From Chrysoporthe austroafricana (lineage: Eukaryota > Ascomycota > Sordariomycetes > Diaporthales > Cryphonectriaceae): a DNA stretch of 64,000 nucleotides. The position numbers and the translations under genes were made by a program. Shown here one piece after another: positions 10,971 through 21,074 of this stretch (positions are counted from its first letter, which is position 1; the number at the start of each line of letters is the position of its first letter). The stretch covers positions 2,536,383-2,600,382 of the forward strand of contig JYIP02000004.1 of NCBI GenBank assembly GCA_001051155.2, in the 5' to 3' direction. The notes under the pieces are model-generated. The model was not told the origin of the DNA. It was given only the letters and a program-made list of their open reading frames with translations, and did not search any database.

Positions 10971-11574
10971 ACAGCATAAATAGCAGCGGCTAAGGGCAGC
11001 GATCCGGGCGCAAGGTGTGGCCAGCCGTCCCTCTCCCTTCTCGTTGGCCGTGCGCGCGAGACGTCAGCCAAACACGACCGACCGACCCCCGCGGGCCTGA
11101 CGCGACGTCCCGTCCGCGCTGCTGGCGATGAGGCCCGGTAGCCGCCGCCTTCTGCCCAAGGAGATAACGCGGTCGCCGCACCCCGAGCAGCTGCGCCCGG
11201 TCTCCTGGCCAATGCCCGGGCCTCGCTGCCCGCTCTCGCAGACAGGACCCCTAGGCACTCCCTCCCGAAGCACCCGTCCGTCCCGCCGTCCGCGCCATCA
11301 TCCATGGTAGCTGGGCTATCTCCCTCTCCCTCTCTCGCTGTCGACCAGAGCTGTTGGCGGGTACCCGTCGAGAGGCCCCCTTCGTGAGGGCGGCGGGCTT
11401 CGAGCCCCCACGGCAACCCATCCTGTACCCTATCACGCTTCCACGCCCATGGCTTAGACCTGTCTTGTTAGACCGAGAGCGATCTGTCGTCTGTCATCAT
11501 ATGCTCTGAGGATTCCCCTGATACCCCTTCTGCTTTTTCATCTTGTTCCCTTTTTGTTTTTTTTTCATTCCATA

Positions 11575-12891
11575 ATGTCTTCTGGTGCTCCCTCGAGGAG
11601 TTCCTCCGTCCCGGGGACGCCGCGGCGGCCCAATGTCAAGTATGTCAGTGCAGCAGCGCTAAATCTCGAACGTGTCTACGAACAGAACCGAGCGCGACTG
11701 CAGCAGCGAGACGGGGCGCTGTCGCCGGCGAGCGAACAGGCCTCCGTCAACGCCGGGAAGGGAAAGCCCAGGTTGTTGCTGATGGGCCAGAGGAGGTATG
11801 GGACCCCGTGGACGTGACGTGGGGACGCCGGTGACATCGGAGGCGGGTGTGGCTAACCTGTGGGCAGGAGCGGAAAGTCATCCATATCAAGTGTTGTTTT
11901 TCATAAGGTGCCACCGAGCGAGACATTATTCCTCGAGTCGACGGTGAGGATACAAAAAGACTCGATGGCGTGAGTTTCGCGCATGCTACCTCCCGCACCT
12001 GGCTGGCAGGACTGACCGCCCCCTGTGCTCAGGTCGTTCATGGACTTCCAGGTCTGGGACTTCCCCGGCCAGATCGACTTCCTCGACAACCCCAGCTTTG
12101 ACATCGACGCCGTCTTCGGCGAGATCGGCGCCCTGATCTGGGTCATCGACGCGCAGGACGACTACCTCGAGGCCGTGTCCCGCCTCAACGCCACCATCCT
12201 GTACCTCCAGCGCAACTACCCCTCCATCAACATCGAGGTGTTCATCCACAAGGTCGACGGGCTGTCGGACGACTACAAGCTCGACATCCAGCGCGACATC
12301 ACGATCCGCATCCAGGACGAGCTCTCGGACGAGGGCTTCGAGAACGCCCCCGTCACCTTCCACCTCACCTCCATCTACAACCACTCCATCTTCGAGGCCT
12401 TCAGCAAGGTCATCCAGAAGCTGATCCCGCGCCTGGGCCAGCTCGAGGCCATGCTCACCAACCTGTGCCGCACCTGCCGCTTCGAGAAGGCCTACCTGTT
12501 CGACGTCCTGTCCAAGATCTACATCGCCACCGACTCCGCCCCCGCCGACATGGCCAGCTACGAGATCTGCTCCGACTACATCGACGTCATCATCGACGTG
12601 AGCATGGTCTACGGCAGCTGGTCCCGGAGCAAGGCCCACCGCGACCGGCTCGAGGGCCCGCCCTGGTCCCAGAAGCTCGAGGACCAGGTCGCCGTCACCT
12701 TCGCCGAGAGCCACATCGTCGTCAACGAGGGCCTGCGCCCCATCATGCTGCGCGAGGTCGACCGCTACCTCGCCCTCGTCGCCATCATGAAGGAGGGGAG
12801 CTACGAGAAGATGCCGCTGGTGAACATGAACGTCGACGTCGTGGCCAAGGGCCTGACCGAGTTCTTCGAGGTGACGAAGCGGGGCAAGTGA
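11575..12891 (+). CDS. gtr2: Rag-family GTPase Gtr2 (RagC/D orthologue)
   Basis: Exons 11575-11795, 11868-11969 and 12033-12891 (introns 72 and 63 bp) give 393 residues. The P-loop GQRRSGKS (71-78) is assembled across intron 1. G3 is VWDFPGQ (around 117-121), and G4 is the RagC/D-type HKVD (180-183) instead of NKxD, followed by GLSDD. The C-terminal half ([19 protein letters not shown], then [15 protein letters not shown]) is the roadblock-like dimerisation domain. Gtr2 pairs with Gtr1 on the vacuole and reports amino-acid status to TORC1. The RagC-type G motifs rule out Gtr1. The about 65-residue Ser/Pro-rich N-terminal extension before the GTPase is not present in yeast Gtr2 as I recall it. 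Codons end almost only in C or G, suggesting strong expression bias or high local GC. It is convergent with the lipase gene. Confidence 0.95.
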
Positions 12892-13238
12892 GTGAGCAAG
12901 CAAGGCGGCACGCAGGAAGGACGGCGGCGGTGGCGGTTTCGGGTTCCCCGCTGGGTGGTGCTCGTTCAGCATGTGTATTACCACCCGCGTGAGGGAGAAG
13001 GGCACGGCTTTTGTACTCGTACTACTGAGACGGATTGGGTAATCAGACCAGAAACCTCTCGGGAGGCCCACATGCGCAGCAGCTGTTCGCGTGGGAACGC
13101 CAGTGTGTTGTAAGATTATAAATAATTTATATCGCTATGCTTTTATATTTGGTTTTTTGTATGCGCAAGCCAATACTGTAATGTACAGTCCTCTTTCGCT
13201 TTTATATTTTTCCTAAATCCGTTATTATTCCCCCCACC
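12892..13238. terminator. Shared 3' region between convergent Gtr2 and lipase genes
   Basis: Positions 13110-13235 are sharply AT-rich (TTATAAATAATTTATAT, TTTTATATTTGG, TTTTATATTTTTCC), in contrast with the GC-rich exons on both sides. This is where both convergent transcripts would be expected to end and be polyadenylated. No coding sequence is seen. Confidence 0.5.
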
Positions 13239-15872
13239 CTATGCACTCCCGCTCTCGCTACCGCTCTTCTCCCGTACGCCAAGCCCAATCCCCTTGGCCC
13301 GCCCGCGGAGCACGCTGCCCACCGCGCGCCCGACGGCGTTCATGTCCCCGAGGATGGAGATGTGGCCCTTGTCGGTGCTGACGCGCCCGCCGCGGACGAT
13401 CTCGTAGCCCGGGGGCGCCATGGCCTCGCGCGAGAGCACGACGCCGTCGCCGGACCGGAACACTAGGTCGTCGTACACGTCGGCGCACGGGATCGCCTCG
13501 CGGCACGCCACCCGCGTCGCGTACACCGTCGGCGTGTCCTTGCCGTAGATGACGGCGATCGGCGGGTACGCGTTGGCCGCCTGGTGCGCCGCGTCGTGCG
13601 CCAGCTCCGCGCGGAACTGCCGCGTCTCCGCGAGCGTGCGCGTCAGGTACGTCAGGTTGCGCGCCCGGTCCGCCTCCGCCTTGCCGCTGCTGCTGCGCTT
13701 GGGCGGGGACGCGGTGCGGCCGCTGCCGGCCGCCGGCTGCTGCTGCTGCTGCTCGTGGCTGTTGTTGCTGTTGCTGTTGTCGAGGGGAGGGCTGGCGGCG
13801 GCGGAGGCGTCGATCTGGGGCGCGAGCGTGCGGTCCTTGGTCAGCTTGTTGCGCGGCGGCGAGGGGTTCGGCTTCCGGAACGAGGGATCGCTGGAGCTGC
13901 GGCCGCGGGAGAGGGAGAGGGAGTCGGGCAGGCTGAGGAGGGAGCCGAGGGGCCCGGCGCGCTTGGCGGGGGAGAAGGGCGGCAGGGCGGGCCCGCTGAC
14001 GCTGGGGCACAGGCGGTAGCGCACCCAGTCGTCGGGGTTGAAGAAGTCGATGTTGTAGGGCTCGCCGGTGGCCTTGTCGACGAAGCAGAAGCCGTCCTCG
14101 GGCAGGAAGACGAAGGTCGTGCGCAGCGAGAAGTTGACGTGCGCCGTCAGCACCTTCTCGTTCAGGAGCACCGCGTCGCCGTTGCGCAGCGGGCCGAGGA
14201 TGTTGATGCACCGCTGCGGCGTGCCGGCGTACACGACGCCCGAGAAGAGCTCCGGCGCGCGGTTCACGGCGTGCCGCGTGATGATGCCGCCCAGCGAGTG
14301 CGCGATCACGAAAGCGCCGGCCGGCTGGCTGCCCCGGTTCGACGGGAGGGTCCGCAGGAAGCCGACCAGCTTCTGCGAGAGCCGGTGCGGGCTCAGCCGC
14401 CAGTCGTACCCGTAGTCGTGCACCCGGAGCTTGCCGGTCCTGGCGTTCTCGCACTCGCGCAGCCGCTTGAAGAGCCGCCTCGAGATGTCGACGGGGCCGA
14501 TGTTCTTCAGCATCCCCGACGGGATGATGCTCTCCTCCATCCGCTCCTCGTCCTCCGGGTCCAGGCCGACCTCGAGGTTCACCTTCCTGACGTTGAGCCC
14601 CACCTTGATGGGCACCCACAGCTGGCGATGGGGAGGCTCCGCGCTCCGCAGCACGGAGCCTCTGTATCCACCCATGATCACCACGTCTCCAGTCAGCGAC
14701 TCCAGGGCACTGTCCAGGGGGTCCTTCGGGCCCTTCACCGCCCGCATCGGGGCTGACCTGCTCGGGTCGTAGCTCAGCTCATCGATCAGAAACTCGCTCC
14801 TCTTCAGCGGTGAGCGCAGGTTAAGCGTATTCGGCATGCTGGGCAGCTTGAACGACGGCGGGTCGAAGGAGTCCACGATCGCCTTGAACCTGGAGTTGAC
14901 CTGCTCGCGGATATGCGTGAACCGCTGGTCGTCCCCGAAGCTCGACATGCGGGAGAGCGAGTGGTACAGGATGGACTCGTCAGACGTTGATCTCCGGAGG
15001 GCGAGCGACCGCCTGGCCGCGCCAGACGGCTGGTGCACGATATCCGTCCGGCCCTCCTGGGGGAGCTGTGGCGTGTGCTCAGGGTTCAGCGGGAAGCTGC
15101 TTGCATGCCTTCGGTTCTCGACCGCGGGCAGCGGCTGGTTTTTGGGGCTGCTTAAATCCTTGGACTCTGGCTGCGAAGTGGTGGTGAGGGACGAGAAAAA
15201 TGCCGGAACTGTAAGCCGGTTGGGTAATGAGGGTAGAGACAGCGAGGGGAGGGCTTTAGAAAGCCGCCTGAGGGCGTCTGCGCCCCCAGATGCGGAACGT
15301 CGATGGCGTGCGGTCGCCAGCGCCGCTCCCAGGGCCGGTCTAGAGTTTGGTGTGCTCGAGGGTGCCACGACGATCTCCTTAGGACCGGTCCTCCACGGCG
15401 TGGGCAGCTTGTCCACTAGCTGCGGCTGAGGAGGCGGTATCGAGGCCGCCAAGGGTATCTTGGACCCCGTCATCCGGGCCTCCGCGGGCCTCTCCTTGGG
15501 TGCGCGCAGCTGCGTCGGCGTGTCGTCCCCCGAGGACTCATCCTCCCTGCTCCCATTCGCGCCCTCAAAGTACCCTTCCGCAATCCGGTCCATCGCGGCC
15601 ATCTTCTCGGCGGCCGGGGTCTTGGGCGAGGTGAGGCGCGTCACGACCGGGCTCATGGCCGGCCCGATCAGCGACTGGGCATCGTCCTCCCCGTAGATGT
15701 CCTCGTCGTCCCCCGAGGCATCGGCGGGCGGGCTTGGCTCTGGCGGTTGAGCAGCCGCGGCTGGTACCCTCAGGGGACGCGGCTTTGGTGGGGAGGCGGC
15801 CGCGGTCGGCCTGCTGTCTGCTGCCCCATCGTCACGTCGAACGACGGAGTCTGCAGCGGCGGACTCGGCCAT
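13239..15872 (-). CDS. Large LCAT/PDAT-like alpha/beta-hydrolase (lipase)
   Basis: A single exon of 877 residues. The N-terminal 330 residues are Ser/Pro-rich and disordered. The hydrolase part starts near residue 380 with DVVIMGGYRGSVLR, followed by LKNIGPVDISRRLF, HDYGYDWRLSPH and the nucleophile elbow FVIAHSLGG with Ser526. Asp809 in FRSGDGVVL and His837 in KGHISIL stand where the LCAT family carries its acid and base, so Ser526/Asp809/His837 is my inferred triad. A Ser/Pro- and Gln-rich insert (about 655-745) separates the nucleophile from the Asp/His part. There is no signal peptide or membrane helix, unlike PDAT, so a soluble or peripheral lipase/acyltransferase is likelier. The substrate is unknown. 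A 453-codon open frame within it on the same strand (13258-14619) is a shadow of this gene's GC-rich codons. Confidence 0.88.
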   Translation of the reverse strand: MAESAAADSVVRRDDGAADSRPTAAASPPKPRPLRVPAAAAQPPEPSPPADASGDDEDIYGEDDAQSLIGPAMSPVVTRLTSPKTPAAEKMAAMDRIAEGYFEGANGSREDESSGDDTPTQLRAPKERPAEARMTGSKIPLAASIPPPQPQLVDKLPTPWRTGPKEIVVAPSSTPNSRPALGAALATARHRRSASGGADALRRLSKALPSLSLPSLPNRLTVPAFFSSLTTTSQPESKDLSSPKNQPLPAVENRRHASSFPLNPEHTPQLPQEGRTDIVHQPSGAARRSLALRRSTSDESILYHSLSRMSSFGDDQRFTHIREQVNSRFKAIVDSFDPPSFKLPSMPNTLNLRSPLKRSEFLIDELSYDPSRSAPMRAVKGPKDPLDSALESLTGDVVIMGGYRGSVLRSAEPPHRQLWVPIKVGLNVRKVNLEVGLDPEDEERMEESIIPSGMLKNIGPVDISRRLFKRLRECENARTGKLRVHDYGYDWRLSPHRLSQKLVGFLRTLPSNRGSQPAGAFVIAHSLGGIITRHAVNRAPELFSGVVYAGTPQRCINILGPLRNGDAVLLNEKVLTAHVNFSLRTTFVFLPEDGFCFVDKATGEPYNIDFFNPDDWVRYRLCPSVSGPALPPFSPAKRAGPLGSLLSLPDSLSLSRGRSSSDPSFRKPNPSPPRNKLTKDRTLAPQIDASAAASPPLDNSNSNNSHEQQQQQPAAGSGRTASPPKRSSSGKAEADRARNLTYLTRTLAETRQFRAELAHDAAHQAANAYPPIAVIYGKDTPTVYATRVACREAIPCADVYDDLVFRSGDGVVLSREAMAPPGYEIVRGGRVSTDKGHISILGDMNAVGRAVGSVLRGRAKGIGLGVREKSGSESGSA

Positions 15873-17388
15873 GTTCGCTGAACTTTACTCGGGTGCCCTC
15901 GATCGTTGTGCGCGCGGAGCCCAGAACCCAGGGCGCGTAATACGATTCTGGCGGCTTGTGGTTGGCAGTTTACAGGACAAGCCGGCAAGGCCGGCTAGGA
16001 GCGGATTCGGGTGCAAGGAGAATCGCAGAAAATCCAACGAGGCAAAATGCCGAGGAGCCGAGTGGGAGGCGGCGGGACGAGAGGCAGCGGCTTTTTGGGG
16101 CAGTTCAGCGAGGAACGAGATGAGAGCGTTCGTGAGTAATATTGAGTGAGATGCCAGGTACCGCAGGATTCTTCTTGTCAGACCTGAAGGATGGAGACCT
16201 ACAACGGTAAAATAAGAAACCAGCGACCGCCTCAGGCGGCCAGATTACCCGACAGCACGGTACTATAACAATGTGGGACCCACGGGTAAGCCGTGTATAT
16301 AAATAATTGGGGAGGGGAGGAGAAGGAGGATAAAAATCAAGAAGAAAGCCGGGGGAGCTGCTGTGCTGGCGCTGCAGTCAGATGATGAACGCAGCAAGGC
16401 AGGCTGGTTGGCTAGCCTAGCTCAGCCCCATGGCTGCTCCACAGATATAGGCACGGGCGAGCTTGAGCCCAATGTGGTCCCGTAATTGGGGGGGGGGGGA
16501 GGAGAGTGGGTTGACACCCCGCTGTTTTGGTGTTGTGGTTGTTGGTGATGATAACTTGGTCTGGGGTGAGCCGCCGAGGTGGTACGGACTGTGCGTTCAT
16601 GCGGCGAATGATCTTCCACGGCCCTGGTAGAAACTTTAAGAAGCGCCCTGCAGGAAACCCCCGATCCGGGCCTACAGGGCCTCACTAATTGACGTCATGT
16701 ACGGGGCAGCGATGGGACCGTCAGCGCCCGTTCGTCCCATCTCCAAGCTACTGAGTAAGTTCTCCAGACTAAAATGGCTCCAAACGCTGGGTGTGAAAGA
16801 TGCTCGGTAGCTCGGTTAGAGAGCACGAAGTGCAGGACGCTCCAGGGGGTACAGCTTACAGCACAATAAACAAGGCAACGGGCATACATGCATATGTACA
16901 TTATGCAGGCTGCAGGTGCCAGCTGAGTCCCAACAAGTCAAGGATCAGCACAAATCGACGGCGTGCCATACGAAGGCCAAGGTCTCGCGGCGATTGGTCC
17001 GTCCCTGAAGATCACAGCCAGCAATCTGGCTGGGCCACACCTCTCACGGCTGTCATGGCCTGTGGCTTGCATGCACGTCATATGCCAAGTGCTGCTATCC
17101 AGGAGGCAGTCGAGCGAGCCCACCCTCCCCGACCACAGTAATCCGTCATCTCCAGACCGATCGTTCCGGGTAGAGCCGCAGCCGGAGGACCGGAACCAGG
17201 GGTCTGCACGAGGCTCAGATCTCGGGCTAGATCCTCGGCGTCCCGGGTACCCTGCCGCCTGGGCGGGGAAAAAGGGCGAAGATGCCTGAAGAGAAGTGTA
17301 ATTATTCGTTACTGTACATGGTATACGCCCCAGACATGCACTGCTTGGCACGCCGTCCCAGCTGGCTCGCGGCCTGGCCTCGAGATCA
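15873..17388. other. 1.5-kb intergenic region upstream of the lipase gene
   Basis: No gene supported. It should contain the lipase promoter next to 15872 and the 3' end of the GST gene next to 17389. A TATATAAATAATTGG stretch near 16295 and a G-run at 16490-16500 are the only clear local features. A tRNA-like A-box near 16805 was examined and rejected. Confidence 0.5.
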
Positions 17389-18294
17389 TCAGATCCTAGG
17401 CGCGATGTTGAACTTACCATTGTCAACCTCCTTCGTCTTCTCGACGGCCTTCTGGAACCCAGCCTGCTGCTCCAGCCGGTCGATGTAGGCGAAGAGCTTG
17501 GGGTATGTCTCCCTCGGCGTGCCCTTGTCCCACTTCCCAAGGCTATCGAGGCTGTCTTTGGAGGCCACCAGGCCATAGCTGAGCTGGATATCGGCAGCAG
17601 TCAGCTCTGTGCCTGTTAGAAAGTCCCCGCCGGACGTCTCCAGCAGCTGCTCGAGCATGGAAAAGTGCTTCTTGACGTCGGGGAAGACCATCATGGAGAT
17701 GATCTTGTTGGCGATGGCGCTCGAGATGGGCCGGATCAGGAAGGGCACCTGGTTCGATTTGAGTGCTGTCGGATGTCAGCAGGCCGGAAGGTCGAGACGT
17801 GCAGGAGGAGAGGAATCACCCGATAAGACCAAGTACTGCACCAACGGGGGCATGAAAGACCCCTCGGTGTAGAACATGAGGTACTGGTAGCGCATCCACG
17901 CCTCCGTCTCGCCCAGGACCTTGCCCTCCTGGCCGTCCTTCCACCGCCTCGGCACGAGAGTCTTGCCCTGGCCGAAGTGGTCGCAGAGGTACGTGAAGAT
18001 GAACCCGGACTCGGCCAGGACGACCGGTTCTGACGAGCTGGGGGCCGTCACGGTGATGACCGGGGACTTGCCCAGCGGGTGGACCTTCGCGAGCTCGGGA
18101 GGGGCGAGCGCGTTCGGCTGGCGATGGTAGACCTTGACCTCGTAGGGGACCTGCAGCTCCTCCAGAAGCCAGAGGATGGAGTGGGCCCGCGAGCCATTGA
18201 GCCTAGTCTCAAGATGTTAGTTCGCGGATAGCGTCCGGGGCGGGCGGGATGCTGCTGACCAGTGCAGCGTGATCTTGGGTTGCTCGGCAGCCAT
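17389..18294 (-). CDS. gtt1: Glutathione S-transferase, Gtt1-like
   Basis: Exons 18294-18260, 18202-17820 and 17765-17389 (introns 57 and 54 bp) encode 264 residues. Exon 1 carries MAAEQPKITLHW and exon 2 continues LNGSRAHSILWLLEEL, the Gtt1-type N-terminus. Then come the thioredoxin-fold features: HPLGKSPVI with the cis-Pro region, and LAESGFIFTYLCDHFG with the glutathione-binding E-S pair. YLMFYTEGSFMPPLVQYL opens the all-helical C-terminal domain, and FLTGTELTAADIQLSY is its N-capping box. In yeast Gtt1 is an ER-associated GST active on electrophiles; location cannot be told here. The second intron has a weak GTGATT donor, but the phase and the continued fold support it. The start ATG is the only one that yields the LHW motif. 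Confidence 0.9.
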
Positions 18295-19060
18295 CGCGGT
18301 TCGTAGGATGCTCAGTGATGAGTGTGAGAAGAGAAGTCTAGGCTGTCCTGTTCCTCTACACGCGTGTGGATCGGAGGTGGGAGGATACTTTCATATTTAT
18401 GCGGCCCTGAGCCGGAAGGGGACGGCTCCGTCACAACGTGGTAATAGTTTGACCTTTGCAGGGGATGCTACCGTACTAGCAGCTCATGATCTTCCACCAG
18501 CCGAGGTTTCTCTGAAGATCAGGCTAGCCTGCCAATGCTTGGTCTTCAGTGGCCACAGAGCACGCTCCTCGCACTCATCACCTAGAGCTTGTCTTGACGA
18601 TCGTCAGCATGTTGGGCGCTTAGTATGCAGTCTCGACGGTATCTTCTTCCAGAGACAGTCGTGACGACATGGTGCTTTGTCGCATTCTGCTTCAGCCCAG
18701 CCAGGACCCAAGGGGAAATGTAATAAGCTGCCCAGAGTACTTTATCCAAAGAGTAGTGGCCGCGATGGGCCACACTATTGTGGCAGCATTGGCAGGGCAA
18801 TGTTGAAATTTCGCGTCCAAGTTATGTTCGGTTCTTCTTGAGAACCTACCTGGGCGTGCTAGGCTACCATAGCACTGTAGGGTGCAGAGCTATCCAGTGC
18901 TTATCTAAGCATAACGCACGGACCATCTCGAATATCACCGCGAACGACGCCATCCACCTGGCGAACGACCTTGCACGCCAAAGCGGAACCATCAACCCGT
19001 CACCAACAGAACCTCCGCCTCAGCCATCTTTGCACGAGTCCCGGGGACGAACCATTCAAG
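18295..19060. promoter_or_regulatory. Divergent promoter between GST and complex I genes
   Basis: About 770 bp separate the two divergent start codons. No coding sequence is supported. Near-direct repeats of GCGAACGAC lie at about 18940-18970, close to the complex I start; their meaning is unknown. Confidence 0.5.
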
Positions 19061-19535
19061 ATGGCGGGCCTCAAGCACTTCAGTACGCCCCTCGCGATGT
19101 CCCCAATGGCCCAGGATGACCCGAAGAAGCTAACCCCCCTTCGCAGAGGTCGCCATGGACCCGGCCATCATACGGCTGAACAGTATGTCGACGCTTGCCC
19201 CGCGCCCCCGAACGATGTCGCTCTCGAGATAGCAGTGGTGAAAGCGGAGGTTGGCAGCTTGAGGAGGAGTGCTGACAGCTGGCGGCCAGACATGACCTCG
19301 AACCGATACAAGTACTTCCGATGGACACCGAGGACCGCATTGATCACATTCAACTACGTCGTGGTGGTCCCTTCAATATTTGGTCTGTTGGCGTATTCGA
19401 CAGAGGTATGTCGATCCCTTGCGGTTGCCCCCCCTGCGGATGTAACTAGAGGACAGATGGCTGACTCTTCCGTGCGTACAGGGCAAGTGGAACTTCCGGG
19501 CGAAGAGGAAAGGCGACCTGATTGCCGAGTACTAG
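19061..19535 (+). CDS. Small mitochondrial complex I subunit (6.6-kDa/NDUFB4-like)
   Basis: Four short exons, 19061-19082, 19147-19182, 19290-19405 and 19482-19535, join in frame to a 75-residue protein beginning MAGLKHFKVAMDPAIIRLN and ending WNFRAKRKGDLIAEY. The NRYKYFRWTPRTA motif is followed by one transmembrane helix (about residues 33-56). This arrangement (a DPAI stretch, RYxYFRWTPRTA, a single helix and a basic tail) is that of the fungal NADH:ubiquinone oxidoreductase 6.6-kDa accessory subunit, related to NDUFB4, which sits in the membrane arm. Introns of 64, 107 and 76 bp make up more than half of the gene. The first two exons hold only 22 and 36 bases, so automated prediction could easily miss it. 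No cleavable presequence is evident, as is usual for such accessory subunits. Confidence 0.8.
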
Positions 19536-19764
19536 ACGGACGGCACACAGCAGGGACAAACCAAACCGTGCCTATAAGACGCCCGGGGGGCTAGGAGGAA
19601 GATGTATGGACCAAAAATGCAAAATCATTATATGACCTATGCCCTGTGAGGGACCGAATGCCACTGGTCCAGCCTCCGAACGCCTCGCCTGCTCCTTTCC
19701 GGGAAATCATGATGTCGTAAAGCCAAGCAAAACCATCTCTCTCTGAAGGGGCCATCGATACGCC

Positions 19765-20594
19765 TCACCAGCGTCTCCTCCCCCTGCCTCGAGTCGGGAG
19801 TGGTGGCCCATCGGGCAGGGCCTCCCCCCTCTTCCACTCACCCAGCGGAGGCACGGCGCCCACCCCCGCCCTCGCATCCAGGGCCCGCGCCCTCCCGGAC
19901 CCGTACCCCCTCTCCATCATGCCCGTGGCGGCCTCGGGCAGCGGCGGCGGCGGCAGGTCGGCTAGGCCCGCGCCTGCCTGGCCAGCGCCGTACCCCCTCC
20001 CCATGCGCGCCGCGCCCGCCGGCTGCACGCTCCCGTCCACCGGGCTCGGCGGCAGGATCGCCACGCTCACATAGTCCCCGATGACGAACCGCGCGTCGGC
20101 CAGCGTGCTCCAGGCCTCCGGGGCGCGCCCCGCCGGCGCGTGCGCCCCGGGCGCCCAGCCGTCCGGCCCGGGCGTGACGCCCGGCCCCCCCTCGCCGATC
20201 ACCACGGACCCGAGGTCCTGGCTCGCCAGGCGCGGCGCGGCGCTGGCGGGGCCGGTGCCGCGTGTGTCGTAGAAGAGGAGGCGGTAGGCGAGGCGGGTGC
20301 CGATGCTGGGCGTGGGGAGGACGTGCGGGGCGTGCGAGGCGAGGAGGAGGGTCAGCTCCGTGAGGCTGGCGGTCGACCAGGTGTGGACGACGATATGGGG
20401 CGGGAGGTGGAGCGGGGAGGAAAACTCGTCCGGCCTGTTCGTTTTGTTGGGGGGCGTTGTTAGCCTTGTATGCGAGGCGGGGCTATCTAGTTTCCCTTGG
20501 TGACTTGCCTGTGGAACGCGCCGGTCCGGTAGAACAGTTTCAAGAGGAAGGGCGTCGAGGCGTCGCGGTCGACCTTCTCCGCTGGAGAGTCCAT
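19765..20594 (-). CDS. SAP18 (Sin3-associated polypeptide) homologue
   Basis: Exons 20594-20509 and 20434-19765 give 251 residues. Exon 1 encodes MDSPAEKVDRDASTPFLLKL and FYRTGAFH; exon 2 opens with RPDEFSSPLHLPPHIVVHTW, then SLTELTLLLA and PSIGTRLAYRLLFYD, and DARFVIGDYVSVAILPP closes the ubiquitin-like SAP18 fold. SAP18 acts in Sin3-histone deacetylase repression and in the ASAP/PSAP complexes tied to splicing. The insert of about 50 residues before DARFVIGDY is Gly/Pro/Ala-rich, and the C-terminal 65 residues are Gly/Arg-rich with repeated MGRGYG and MERGYG, suggestive of nucleic-acid contact. The intron (20435-20508) uses a GC donor, AG|GCAAGT. It is divergent from Prp18, with 480 bp between start codons. 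Confidence 0.88.
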
Positions 20595-21074
20595 GGTCTG
20601 CCTGTAGGACCTGTGCGTCTGCACCGCTGCCGAAGAGCCTGGGTCGATTACGATTGGATCTTACCCAGCGCCGCCTCCGTAACCGATGCCGTTTCCGGTG
20701 TCTGTGTGAAGCGACGGTCACATGTGAAATGGATGCATGTATGTACGGAGTGCAGGAGGGGAGAGAGAGCTGGGACTTGGAGCTCCTCCAATGCGTGCGG
20801 GACAGCTCCCCCAGTGCCCCGTTACCCCCGGCGTGGGCACGGTGGGGTCCTCCCTGCAGCGGGAAGAGCCGCAGCCCAGCGCCGCGCCTAGCAGTTCTAC
20901 GTAGCAGACTTAGCGGGCAGCCTTCTGAACATTCAAAGTTTCCAGGTACTCACTCTCCACCACACCGCAACCAACGACACCTCATACCGCTTGCGCGCTC
21001 GAACCTACAACACGACACAGCTCGCTTGGGGCATCACAACCGCACGAGGCAGGACCGCACAGAGAACCGCCAAG
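20595..21074. promoter_or_regulatory. Divergent promoter between SAP18 and Prp18 genes
   Basis: A 480-bp spacer between two divergent genes that both have links to pre-mRNA processing. The Prp18 frame remains open upstream to an ATG at 20991, but the family N-terminus MDFAALMSKEI marks the start at 21075. No other coding sequence is seen. Confidence 0.5.

Larger units (their letters stand above)
8662..11574. other. 2.9-kb intergenic region with simple repeats
   Basis: No supported gene. It holds an A-rich run at 9001-9041, GTGTC and GTCAT pentamer runs near 9165-9180 and 9485-9525, a GCC run near 9711-9735, CAC/CAT triplets at 10421-10455, a poly-A tract at 10709-10729 and a (CT)n tract at 10932-10964. 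AGGGTTAGGG is present on the minus strand at 9358-9367. The 3' part (about 11420-11574) is T-rich and is the likely Gtr2 promoter and leader. Confidence 0.6.

Noticed and set aside
11986..13071. 361-codon minus-strand frame opposite Gtr2
   Set aside because: Antisense of the conserved GTPase exon; it is Asp/Val/Leu repetitive and clearly a mirror of GC3-rich coding DNA.
13258..14619. 453-codon second frame inside the lipase gene
   Set aside because: It is a shadow frame on the same strand produced by high GC3 codons; it is Arg/Ala-rich and has no family features, whereas the main frame has the hydrolase motifs.
13584..14756. 390-codon plus-strand frame opposite the lipase gene
   Set aside because: Antisense shadow of GC-rich codons (Arg/Val/Ala/Gly-rich), with no recognised domain.
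16800..16870. tRNA-like A-box (TAGCTCGGTTAGAGAGCAC)
   Set aside because: No matching B-box (GGTTCGANNCC), no acceptor-stem pairing and no plausible T-arm could be found downstream.
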